Of a DNA stretch of 17,236 nt, positions 1 to 8,960 are shown piece by piece. The position numbers were made by a program, and so were the translations under genes. Each line of letters opens with the position of its first letter. The stretch's first letter is position 1. The DNA is from Acanthaster planci. Lineage: Eukaryota > Echinodermata > Asteroidea > Valvatida > Acanthasteridae. The notes below the pieces were generated by a model, which had not been told where the DNA came from, did not search any database, and saw only the letters and a program-made list of their open reading frames with translations. Location: contig NW_019091387.1 of NCBI RefSeq assembly GCF_001949145.1, positions 2,066,178-2,083,413 of the forward strand, given 5' to 3'.

Positions 1-281
1 AGGAGCAGTTTTCCTGCACACGTGTTTCTAGCCCGTTGACTTTGTAACTTTGAGATGTTTGATCGTTCCCCAAGTGATAGCCAACAAAGACCCTGATGCA
101 AGATTTATTGCAAAGGGATGACCTCATGATGATGTCATCACCTTATTTATATTGATTTTTGAATATTTAATTTTTCCCCATGCGTTTTGTAAACGTTTTT
201 CTACTCAACACAAGTGAACGAATAGTCTTTAACTTTGGCTCAAGATTACTATAAGAACGAAAGAGAAATCGGGTACTTTAG
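1..281. repeat. Tandem repeat, copy 1 (left part may be cut by the window)
   Basis: This segment aligns with 383-689. Shared blocks include AGCCAACAAAGACCCTGA, AAGATTTATTGCAAA, the palindromic GATGACCTCATGATG region, TTGATTTTTGAATATTTAA, TTTTGTAAACGTTTTTCTAC and CTTTGGCTCAAGATTACTAT. The offset is 382 bases at the left end and 407-408 from about position 80 on. Copy 2 carries about 25 extra bases near 429-455, or copy 1 has lost them. The palindrome arms at 117-126 and 130-139 differ by one base. I see no coding in it. It could be a two-unit local satellite or part of a dispersed non-autonomous element; the true left end is not visible. Confidence 0.9.
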
Positions 282-382
282 GCTCTGTTATTTGATTTGA
301 AATATGCCTAAGAGTCTGAATATGAAGTAATATTTCGTAAAAATTGTTTAGTTTAAGTGCAAATCACGTGACATGAGCTTAA

Positions 383-689
383 AGGAGCAATGTTCTGCAA
401 AGAAGTTAATGGCCCATTGACTTTGTACACGTTTTCCAGCCACAATTTTGGTAACTTCAGGATGTTTGCTCATTGCCAAAATGATAGCCAACAAAGACCC
501 TGACGCAAGATTTATTGCAAAAGGATGACCTCATGATGAGGTCATCACCTTATTTTATATTGATTTTTGAATATTTAATTTTTACCCATAGGTTTTGTAA
601 ACGTTTTTCTACTTAACACTAGCGAATGAGCGGTCCTTTACTTTGGCTCAAGATTACTATAAAAACGAAAGCAAAATCAGGTACTGTAG
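383..689. repeat. Tandem repeat, copy 2
   Basis: This is the second copy of the unit at 1-281. It begins at AGGAGCAATG and ends near GGTACTGTAG. The central palindrome is perfect here: GATGACCTCA (524-533), spacer TGA, TGAGGTCATC (537-546). The 101 bases between the copies (282-382) are not shared. Together the copies suggest a tandem array of at least two units with substantial divergence, so the duplication is not recent. No open frame is conserved between copies. Confidence 0.9.
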
Positions 690-942
690 AGCTGCAGTCG
701 TATACGATGTACATGTAATGGAATGTTCGTGACCTTTTTGGGAGGAACTGTACATTGACTGGTTGCCTCATGCCTTCCTTGCCAATGGTTTGGCCTGGTG
801 GGAACCAGTGTGATGCACTGCGCACTTGTTTTCAACACCGTGATTCACAAATGCTCGTTATAAATGGGTCAGTTCATGTTCGGCGGGAAAGCAAACACGT
901 GCGCAAAATTTAGAGGTCAGAATTTGCAAAAGTCGAACTCAC

Positions 943-1131
943 TTCTTCTCTGGCGAAATATCGCTCCAAATTTTTCATGACATCGTTGTTCGCTTTATTT
1001 AGCATTTGCCTGAAGTTTGTACCAGCCTTTACACTTTTAAATAGTTTTATGGGCATATATTGAATAAGCTCTGTCCTCTTGCCCTTCACCAAAAACGTAC
1101 GCGAAGGCCAATTGACCATGTAGGTATATAT
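943..1131 (-). CDS. Candidate internal exon, 63 codons, unassigned protein
   Basis: On the minus strand a pyrimidine-rich tract ending TTTTTTAATAG precedes position 1131, and a strong donor, GAA|GTGAGT, follows 943. The 189 bases between are open in one frame and divisible by three, so the exon would be phase 0 at both ends. The peptide includes YMVNWPSRTFLVKGKRTE, then a lysine-rich stretch and a helix-like end (NNDVMKNLERYFAREE). Composition looks protein-like, but I do not recognise a family. The frame also has an ATG at 1119-1117. The candidate segment just upstream (1239-1320) ends in phase 2 and would not join directly in frame, which weakens the pair as neighbours. This could be a real exon of an unseen gene or a chance open stretch. 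Confidence 0.35.
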
Positions 1132-1238
1132 CTATTAAAAAAGAAAAGTCTGAGACAAACATTCAACACACACGTATCCGCTTTATTCACCACTTTAACA
1201 TGTATATATTCTAGAGACTGACGAGTCTAAAAACTCAC

Positions 1239-1320
1239 TTGAAGTGCTTCTCAAAGTAGCTCCAGGCCGATGACCTCAGGGTTGCTGGCACGGTCAGAAA
1301 AAATGATGTACGGGGTGTTT
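1239..1320 (-). CDS. Candidate internal exon, about 27 codons, unassigned (faint BED-finger look)
   Basis: On the minus strand a weak acceptor, ATCTAG, precedes position 1320, and a strong donor, CAA|GTGAGT, follows 1239. The frame reads TPRTSFFLTVPATLRSSAWS then YFEKHF, entering with two bases of a split codon and leaving in phase 2. The SAWSYFEKHF piece resembles the start of a BED-type zinc finger (W-x-x-F followed by K). The CxxC and H that would complete such a finger are not seen nearby, so this is only a hint. A second frame over the same bases is also open for about 30 codons but stops before the donor. The phase does not match the candidate exon at 943-1131. Confidence 0.22.
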
Positions 1321-2312
1321 CTAGATATGATTATAAACTCGGCGATAATTTGAATTTTACCCCAAAACAAAGTAACAAGAGACACAAAAATCTAAAGCAG
1401 AAAACAGGTTTGCTGTCATTAAGCACTGGGGAAAAACTAAGAGAGGCCAAAACGTGCAAGATTTCTGAAATACATGCTCGGTCTTTGTTTTCACCTTGAA
1501 AGACTTCATTCTGAAATTAATCTACGCCCCTTCTCCCTGAAAAATGACAAACAATAGTCATTTTCTTAGACAAAGAAAAATACTATATCCCTCTCATGTA
1601 TTTGCGTACTAACATTGCAAAAACATTAGGGCATTAAATTTGTAATGGCAGAGGGCCTTTTCAATCAGATCAAAGGTCAAAAATTATCCAATCTGCAAAG
1701 AAAAAATTCCCCTTTCTAAACAGGGATTGACAGCTCCCGTGTGTAGTTCTCTGAAGGGTTCCAAGAATAGGCGGCTGGTGGTTCTCCTCGAACATTTATA
1801 CAAAGTATTTCTTTGCGATTGGATAGCAAGCTCCGATTGGAATACCTGCAGTTGTTGGGAAATATTAAATTGTGCCTCTGAAAGAAGACAATTGACATTG
1901 TAATTACAGCAGCGAAAGGGATTGGCCAATGCCAACTATTTCAAAGTGCATGAATTTGGGCTGACCAATCACGCACTGACAAACTCGGTGGCACAAAAGT
2001 GCAAATTATAAAAAAGGACCTCAAGGACTGAACATGACTCTAGTGCAACAATTAAGGGCTAGGGGACTGGATTTCAATAAATTAAAATAGAAAAAGTCGC
2101 TGTGGTTCTCCAAAATGTCTGTGGAACCGACCGCGGCTAGCTGCGCTGGTGTAAAATTTAAATAACAATAGGGGGCTTTGTTAGTCAGTTCCTTTGATAT
2201 GGTGAACAGGATAAAGTTGAAACATTACTCTAGGGAGCCAAAAGTGATAAAGTTGAAGGGGTAAATGTGAAACAATACTGTGCATGCCCGTATAGGGCTG
2301 CATAAAATGGAC
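1321..2312. other. Non-coding stretch, no gene recognised
   Basis: This is AT-rich sequence with no protein I can name. On the minus strand two overlapping frames are open at 1684-1935. One follows a good-looking acceptor (ACAACTGCAG before 1849) and reads NRKEILCINVRGEPPAAYSW before ending in TAG, but no family is recognisable and there is no matching donor. A small GC-rich patch near 2115-2155 has a 16-codon ATG frame on the plus strand that I do not consider a gene. Confidence 0.5.
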
Positions 2313-2341
2313 AAGCTATATATATATCTTATATATAGCTT
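2313..2341. repeat. Perfect TA-rich inverted repeat (12-bp arms, 5-base loop)
   Basis: The arms AAGCTATATATA (2313-2324) and TATATATAGCTT (2330-2341) are exact reverse complements around TATCT. It sits 12 bases before the first recognisable codon of the retroelement remnant. It may mark a boundary of the insertion or simply be a TA microsatellite that folds back. Confidence 0.85.
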
Positions 2342-2353
2342 ATATCAATAATT

Positions 2354-3160
2354 ATGAAATTTGAAAATTTACAAGTTAAAGGAAGGTTGAGACAACGTAT
2401 AAAATTTTGGCGTGACATACTGGGTAGGTGCTCCTAGTATGATTTTGTCAATTGTTGTAAATGGCTATGTAATTCGTTTTGCAGAAGAACCTCTGATGTT
2501 GTTTCTCCGTAATAACAAATCTGCCTTACGTCAGGCTGCTTTTGTGACAGATTCTGTATTAGAATTGCTGGCTTCTAACCACGTTGTAGAAAAATCCCAT
2601 ACCTCCTATGTCATCCGCCCTTAATCTGTTTCATGTTCAGTGTAAAAAAATTATGTTCAGTGGCAAAGAAAAACAGGCTCATCCTTGATCTCAGCATTCT
2701 CGATACTTACATTGCTAAGAAACACTTTAAATTGGATGACTGGAAGTTAGGTATTCAATTTGTCTCTTCCCATGCTCTCATGACATCTTTTGATTTAAAC
2801 TTGGGCTACCTCCATTTCGACATCCCTTCAATCTCTCAGCAATATTTAGGTTTTAATGGGAGCATTAACAAGATAGACAGATACTTTGAATTTACCGTCT
2901 TACCATTTGGGCTAACAACTGCCCCTTAGATATTCACTAAAGCTCTTAAACCATTAGTTTCTTCGGCGGTCCTGTGGAATTTTAATAGCTCTTTATCTGG
3001 ATGATGGTTTTATTGTTTCATGTCCCAAGCGCTCTTCTGACCATTCTCAGATAGCTTTAGGTATCACTAACCATGTATGCTCTGATCTCCTAGAGGCAGG
3101 CTTTGTATACAACATATCCAAGAATGAGATGGAATACCACACGGGGTACTCTGCAGGTAC
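2354..3160 (+). pseudogene. Reverse transcriptase domain remnant
   Basis: The remnant opens in one frame at ATG 2354 with KFENLQVKGRLRQRIKFWRD, shifts near 2410, and continues as GAPSMILSIVVNGYVIRFAE. In this family that stretch leads into the polymerase. The palm is seen from about 2672 (NRLILDLSIL). Motif A keeps its aspartate (SFDLNLGYLHFDI, Asp at 2792-2794). Motif B reads FTVLPFGLTTAP and is followed at once by an in-frame TAG (2927-2929). After another frameshift near 2962-2975, motif C is intact: LYLDDGFIVS, with YLDD at 2994-3005. The catalytic aspartates have therefore survived while the frame has not. The segment ends in a degenerate stretch, NISKNEMEYHTGYSAGT, and a TGA. Confidence 0.85.
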
Positions 3161-3871
3161 TTGATCATAGGATTGATAAAATTAAACATCTATAGAATTC
3201 CTGTTCAAGCAATTTTTATCTCTATTAGGGACTTGCATTCATTCATAGGCCAAATCATTTCCTTGACACCCGTAGTTGGCAATATTACAAGGTTGATGAC
3301 TCATAATTGTCAGATGACAGTCGCTGCCGCCTCTGATGAAAGTGATCCATTTGTTCGCTCAAATGCCTGCTTATCTGAGCTCAAGTTTTGAAGAGATAAT
3401 GTCCAACATTTGAATGTCCATTTTGTTTTTACCCATCAAGTTGTAAATAAGATAATTTGTTTGGATGCTAGTTCAACTGGCACAGGCGCTATAATCTACA
3501 ATGATGTCCACACTGCCCACAAGCTGTGGTCTCCCGCAGAATGAAAACGGAGTTAAACTTGGCATGAGTTTGAGGCTATTCATTTTGTCTTGCTCTCCTT
3601 TCTTCCCTTAATTTGTGCTTCTGAGTTAAAATTACTCACTGACAGTCGATGTGCAGCCAAGATTATCATATGTAAGTGTGAAGCCACACCTTCACAGCTT
3701 GGCAGTCGATATTTTTTGTTTTTGTCTCAGCGATTCTATTTTCCTTAATGTCAAGTGGATTCCTAGGACCATCAATGATCAAGCCGATTTTGTTAGAAGG
3801 ATAATTGACACTGATGACTGGTCTCTTCCAGACGAATTCTTCACGTTGCTTAACTCTTGCTGGGGTCCATT
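3161..3871 (+). pseudogene. Connection and RNase H domain remnant (DIRS1-type)
   Basis: One frame carries RDLHSFIGQIISLTPVVGN, a block typical of the RT-RNase H linker in this family, and continues into RNase H. That frame is interrupted only by TGA at 3389-3391 and 3542-3544 and TAA at 3554-3556. RNase H begins CLDASSTGTGAIIYNDVH with the first acidic residue at 3464-3466; WHEFEAI supplies the expected glutamate and LLTDSR the second aspartate at 3641-3643. After a frameshift near 3667 it reads KPHLHSLAVDIFCFCLSDS, then WIPRTINDQADF, which supplies the last aspartate. The three in-frame stops sit where Trp, Trp and Gln codons would be expected, so each fits a single transition. Confidence 0.85.
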
Positions 3872-4198
3872 TTACGACTGACTGCTTTGCTACCTTATAT
3901 AATTCTAAATTGCCCTGATTGGAACCCACATTCATCAGGCGTAGATGCTTTCGCTTACAGCTGGCATAGCAAAAATGCATTGCCGACCCAAAGGTGTTCT
4001 TGTATATCCATGGTGGCCTTCCCAACCATTCTGGCCTTTTATTTGCTGTGGTTGCATTACCGTGCCTAGATTAAGGACTTCTTTACTGAAGTGGGTTATC
4101 GTGCGCTTAAACACGGCAGAAATAACAATAGCTTCCTTGGGTCAAATAATTACAATGATCCCGTAGCAGCTGCATATTTAGATTTCGAGTTGGTGTAA
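3872..4198 (+). pseudogene. C-terminal conserved block of the DIRS1-type polyprotein
   Basis: Four family blocks follow the RNase H domain, each in a different frame from the one before: TDCFATLYNSKLP (from 3877), WNPHSSGVDAFAYSWHSKNA, KGVLVYPWWPSQPFWPF, and FFTEVGYRALKHGRNNNSFL running to AAAYLDFELV and TAA at 4196-4198. Between the second and third blocks the usual proline-rich spacer is much too short, so I infer a deletion of some tens of codons near 3985. The function of this block in the intact element is not clear to me. An overlapping minus-strand frame of 119 codons (3666-4025) is a shadow of this sequence. Confidence 0.8.
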
Positions 4199-4588
4199 CA
4201 GCTTGATTGCATTTGTACTTTATTATCAAGATTCCTACACTTATCTAAAGTTTTCTACTTTTCGTGTGCATACAGATCGTTCGCAACCATTCCTTCTGGC
4301 TAATTTTCCATGTCAGTTTCTGCTCTGCTGGACAGAGCTTTGCATACTGGGCATACTGCAGCCCAACAGTCGCGGTCAAAAGAATCCCAGCGCAAAGGGG
4401 TTAATGGTACATCTAAATAAATTTTGTTTTTCAGGATTTCCGCTTATCATTTTGATGTCTGATCTGATATTGGTCAATCTGGCATGAACATACTCCCCAC
4501 CCTGTTAGCCTTGGAATCCAAGGCCAACTTTCCTGCTAGAAATCCACGGGATGACATGCTCTTCCACAAGATCCATATGGAGAGTTAA
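4199..4588 (+). pseudogene. Possible further part of the retroelement reading frame
   Basis: The frame used by the last block (4076-4198) stays largely open for another 390 bases. The only stops are at 4301, 4418, 4460 and 4586. It contains SALLDRALHTGHTAAQQSRS from 4319 and, after ATG 4484, NILPTLLALESKANFPARNP and a charged tail. In DIRS-class elements a tyrosine recombinase or methyltransferase frame may follow RNase H. I cannot see the recombinase R-H-R-Y signature here, so the product is unassigned. The frame continuity could also be chance, since AT-rich neighbours have similar short open runs. Confidence 0.3.
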
Positions 4589-5915
4589 GCTTTCTGTTGG
4601 GAGGTTGCCATGAGCAAATTGTAAGTATTTTTGACTGTAGTAACCTTAATGAGTTGAATGATATGACAAATTCAGTTGATTTGTTTTTACAAATATTATG
4701 TTTTACAGCATAAAGTGAAACATTTTATAACAGTCACAACTTTGTTTCGAACTGTTCAAGACCTGATCTTAAATCTGTGGCTCAGCCTGGCCATATCTCC
4801 TGTATAGCTAGAAACTCTATTCCTTGTTTTGTAGTCACAAGAATCTGAACTTCTTTTTAGTCTGCTTTTCTTTCAGCTCCGTGACACGCTGATTTTCAGC
4901 AACAAGAATTTGTCATCAGGAATTTAAACTGACTTTCTTGCTGATGTATTCAGAGGTGACTGGCTCATGCTCTTCCAAGTATAACTACTTTCTTTAATTG
5001 CAAGCTAAGCACAGCAGTGCCATGTCCGAGGACAGATCCAAAACCAAGTATTTTGGGGGGAGGTCATTTTCAAGGGTTCAAATTTTTTTTTTAACATGAC
5101 TACATGATGAGTAATTTGCACGCTTGTTGAAGGATGGGAAGTAAGAACGGTACAAGAACATTAGAGGAATCTATCCAACCTGTTTTGACTGTTCATGTTT
5201 ATACATGTATGACATGAAAGTACATAATCTACTTTATCACTCCAAGATAAAATGCATTATTCTTGGCAGACATATGGTTTGTTGACAATCCCTCCATTTA
5301 ATAATCAGCTGTTTGTTGCCATGGTGCTGTAAACATGTAGCTTGGAGTGCAGACGCGTGACCACCTGATGAGTCCCTGCTGGCTGGCAAAAGCCCAAGGA
5401 AAGTCAAGCTATAACGTTACTATAATTTAACAACACGCAAGAAAGATGTTATACATTGTTATAATTCAGCGATGAGCGCTGCCTTCTGAAGTCGCTGCTT
5501 GCTAAAATAAATCTCTCTGGTGAAACTTTACATTTCCTGCTATTTACTGGCAATGTTGTTCTTATTTCTGGACAATACTTTTGGTGTGTTCTTTTGTACC
5601 ATACCAGCTACCAATGTACTGGACTGTGTGGTGTCAATTCTCCTTACATTTTACTGCAAACCAACAAGACAGAGACTGGCAGGGCTTGGTTATCCTGCCT
5701 GATGCAATGCGCAGGCTAGGCAGAGTCTTTGTAGTCATTTGAGGAAATGTCTATGTGTGTTGTTTTCCCCTGCAATGCCGCCTTTCAACAAACACTACAG
5801 AAGTGAACAGACCCATCGGTTACCTTCGCAGGATGCCAGCAGGTGTTGTCTTGAACCTACTGGTACATGGCTGTCGTCCATGGGCTTTGGTGCGATTACT
5901 GTGAGGAGAAGCACA
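4589..5915. other. Non-coding stretch, nothing recognised
   Basis: I see no protein family, RNA gene or long repeat here. Homopolymer runs occur near 5053 and 5083. A 60-codon plus frame at 5520-5702 is hydrophobic and has no recognisable origin. A hammerhead-like core at 5364-5390 was examined and rejected. Confidence 0.5.
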
Positions 5916-6077
5916 ACGGTCCCATCAACTTGCAGGTCTGCAAGCAGTCAGTGGAGCAACATTACTAGGGCCTACATGTATCAGCAGGCAACGGGTACGG
6001 TCCCGTCAACTGACAGCTGCAAGCAGTCAGTGGAGCAACAAATATTGTAGGCCTACTGTCACCAGACAACTAGTGTT
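5916..6077. repeat. Two-copy 81-bp imperfect tandem repeat
   Basis: Copy A (5916-5996) starts ACGGTCCCATCAACT and copy B (5997-6077) starts ACGGTCCCGTCAACT. Both then contain CTGCAAGCAGTCAGTGGAGC, a TAGGCCTAC-like segment, and a CAGGCAAC/CAGACAAC segment. The period is a multiple of three, and a plus-strand frame (5739-6050) stays open through copy A, so the duplicated residues recur in that frame. I do not recognise the encoded peptide and do not call it a gene. Confidence 0.85.
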
Positions 6078-8169
6078 AATCCTCTTCCTGACGGGCCAAC
6101 ACTCATCTCTATGTACAGTTGGTGTAGCAGTGCACTCAGGGCCCACCAGTGCCGTCAGTGTTTGGGCAGTCCTTTCCTGCAGATGTTCAACTGCTACCGG
6201 AGATGATGAGGCGCAAGGTGGGATGAGTCATGTCGAGGAAGACTGTCGGCGGACTTTTAAGTGGACTCTTTGGTTGAACCTTTGAACTGTATAGTAGGCC
6301 TAGTAGGCTTACAGGGTAGGCTTAAGTTGAATCCATCTAAAATCCAACGATCTTGCATTAAATTCCTTCCGATACACTTGCAGGCATGGTGCGTATTCAT
6401 GTTCAGTGAGCGTGGGGCTCGGACCCCACAGTCCACGGTAGCTCTGCAATGCTACGCGTTGATACACACGGTCCTCGGTCATGCCGGCTGCGCTGCCGCA
6501 CCAGACATTAAACAATGAAGATACATGTAGGTGTCACTGCAAGCAACCTTTTTACATGTACAATGCAGACCTATCCCTGTTCTTAGCATGTTAAGAACAT
6601 TCTCTACACCATTTTTGGCCATTTGATGCATTCCTTGTTACTGTAGGTTAGTACAGACTTTGTTATTGTCTTTTGCAGAGTGGATAGAAATGTATCGACA
6701 CTACTGAATCACACCCACATCAAACCACGTATTGTATTTGTGTCCCATTAATCTTTGTTAAAAGAACATTCTTACAAGTACACCGGCTTGTTGTGGTTCG
6801 AATGCCAATTAATTTGGCTGTATTAAAGCAGTGCTTAACACATTATCACGATCAGCCGACCTGCCGACATCTGATTCACTAATTCAACTTTTTGGCAAAG
6901 TTTTGCTCTAGTAGTTTTAGAACCCTGTGTGAGATTTTTCTTTCCTTCGTCAGCAACGTATATTCCTCTAAAGTTGCAAGTTAAATTGGAATTAGTGCAA
7001 GGATTGACTATTTATTTATCGACCCGATCCAATGTGGTAGTTCTGTCAAATAGGCTTGTTTCTAAGTACCAAGCTGGATGTTTTCTCTTCTGCCAAAAAT
7101 CTGTCATACGTAGAACAGCTTTACTGGTTGGGTGAATGAATTGACTAATAATGAGGAGTGACAGTCTATGGTGTGCATTGCAACCGTTGTATTCTCTGTC
7201 TCTCTGGGCCCCTTGAATTTGATTAGGTGGCACTGATGACTGAAAATCTGCTAGACTACTTCTTAAGGCCTCTTCAGGGAAAGTTTTGTTTTATTTTTCA
7301 AATTAGTTTCACAGTGCTTATCTTTGGCTGTCTTATTTCTTGTGTGCTGTCTGGTATAGTTGGCATTGTTGGAATTTCATGTAAATAGGTTTGGGGTTTG
7401 GGGAGTACGGTAGGAAGATTAAGGTTCTAATTTTCCCATTTTTCCGGTTTTGATAGTTCAGTTTCATACCCCAGTTTTATGAAGATTCCAATTACTTGCC
7501 ATGTTCCTCTAGGTACTGTTTCCGTACGCAGTATTTTTTGCACTGGGACAACGAAATTTATTTCCAACCAATGACTTAAAGTTTCTACATGTAGGTCAGC
7601 CCTTGAGAACACTCTATGTTACGGTAAAGTAATTGCATGGCTAAAAAGAAGGTTTCACAAGTTTCTGTGTAGAGAGAGTTACCGTATGTACTAGCAGGTT
7701 TTTTCGCCGTCAGTTTAGATCTCACAATGTTCAATTTTAGTGCCGATTTTGTCCCGTATATGGTAAACAGTTTTCTATATTAATACTTTAGGCATATGAC
7801 ATGCAATTGAGCACAAACATTTTGGCTAGCACCCTCTTATTCCGGTGGGGCTAGTTCAACGGATGGCAAGCATGCAAAGGATTTGGGCCCATAGCTGCCA
7901 AGCTTGGCAAGGATTCGGGCAAGCATGCCTGTCACAGTTTGATTTCATTTAAGAGATTTTTGTTTTATTATATATGTGCCGTGTTTTATTAACTTAAAAT
8001 TGTGCTAAATTCCAGAACGTTGTGGTTCAATTGAACTGAATGGTTAAAGGTATTCACTGGCGGACGAAATGCTGAGGCCAGTGCCTGTGACTTTATATTA
8101 AGTACTTGGTGGATGGTTGAAAAGTATGGACTGGACTCTGGTCAGTGGTCAATAGTCGGACAATAAGAA
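6078..8169. other. Non-coding stretch with a few open frames, no gene recognised
   Basis: At 6130-6235 the plus strand has a GC-richer run open in one frame (PPVPSVFGQSFPADVQLLPE) that starts near a CAG acceptor-like site and ends at TGA. It is too short and unfamiliar to call. The rest is AT-rich. Short direct repeats of GCAAGCATGC and AAGGATTYGGGC occur at 7867-7927. B-box-like GGTTCGAATGCC near 6796 has no tRNA cloverleaf around it. Confidence 0.45.
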
Positions 8170-8960
8170 AAGACTGTTCATTGGCCGCGACCATTCCAGT
8201 TTAGTTGGTACGGTTTTAAGGAATTTGGGACAATGCATTGCGTTTTCGTATAAAAACCTTGGGAAGGGCATTGGCTCGGCACTTGGTGACGAGATTGACT
8301 GCTGGCACTACGTTGGGGCATTAAAGGCCCGTCTAACCCGTTCATCCCCCAGGTTGGACCAATGCGTCTGGTCGGGGATTGGGTTCGTTTTTGCAAGTAC
8401 TTCGTCGTATTGGGGAGCTTGAGAACACAAAGATGCCAGTGAGAATGCCAGCAGTCTAGAAGTCTTGTCACCTCGTCGCCCACATCTGACAGCCATGCCA
8501 GGTTACCTGATATAGCCTTTAAGTATTTTCTTTTGTATAAAAACTGCAACAAAATTCTCTGAAGTGATGTTAATCTATTATTGGAAAGAACGTTGTAGTT
8601 CACAAGACCATGATGAAATAAAGTATGTTCAAGCAATTGTTTGATTAAAAGCGAACACAACGTCGTAATGTTTTAGAAGATCTTTATTAAATAAACACTG
8701 TGGTAAATTATTCAGTCGATAATCTGAAACTTGGAAATGTAGTGAAAGTGATTGGTCAGAAATCGTTTTAAAGTAGTAAACTGTATTTAATCGAAATTGA
8801 TTTTGTATTACAAAGAGGGCTTTTTATCATGGACTGGGGTCTTGGTTGACGGGTAGACGTTCCCCCACTGATGTGCCATGCCAGGATGATACCTTACCCC
8901 GGGGACGACAGCTGGACCCGCCTCAAACCGAGATCCGGACCAAAGACCACAAGTGCCCAT
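8170..8960. other. GC- and CpG-richer block, possible regulatory region
   Basis: Two patches (about 8180-8500 and 8835-8945) are clearly richer in GC and CpG than their surroundings. A TATAAAAA lies at 8249-8256 on the plus strand. Several frames on both strands are open together, including a 160-codon minus frame (8178-8660), which is what raised GC alone would produce. No protein family is recognisable in any of them. A promoter or first exon is possible, but nothing in the sequence proves it. Confidence 0.25.

Larger units (their letters stand above)
2354..4198 (+). mobile_element. Decayed DIRS1-type (tyrosine-recombinase class) retroelement, RT-RNase H part
   Basis: Read across frames, this stretch follows the order of the reverse transcriptase-RNase H polyprotein of DIRS1-like retroelements: an N-terminal block (VKGRLRQRIKFWRD), RT motifs including YLDD, a connection block, an RNase H domain, then a conserved C-terminal block. 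The frame changes at least seven times, and there are in-frame stops at 2927, 3389, 3542 and 3554. Nothing here could be translated as one protein, so it is a dead copy. The 5' end is truncated or too diverged to see: no gag-like frame, terminal repeat or tyrosine recombinase is recognisable upstream. The assignment rests on remembered family motifs, not a search. Confidence 0.85.

Noticed and set aside
3666-4025. 119-codon minus-strand open frame
   Set aside because: It lies antisense to the RNase H and C-terminal blocks of the DIRS1-type element, whose plus-strand motifs are clear.
5364-5390. Hammerhead ribozyme-like core: CTGATGAGTCCC followed by GAAA 25-30 bases later
   Set aside because: The first pair of stem II cannot form next to GAAA, stem II is interrupted, and stems I and III have no clear pairing. 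CTGATGAG alone is expected about once in a window of this size counting both strands.
6787-6812. tRNA B-box-like GGTTCGAATGCC
   Set aside because: No T-arm stem, A-box at the right distance or acceptor stem can be drawn around it.
8178-8660. 160-codon minus-strand open frame
   Set aside because: The composition is not protein-like over its length, no family is recognisable, and frames on both strands are open in the same GC-rich patch. It is therefore explained by base composition.
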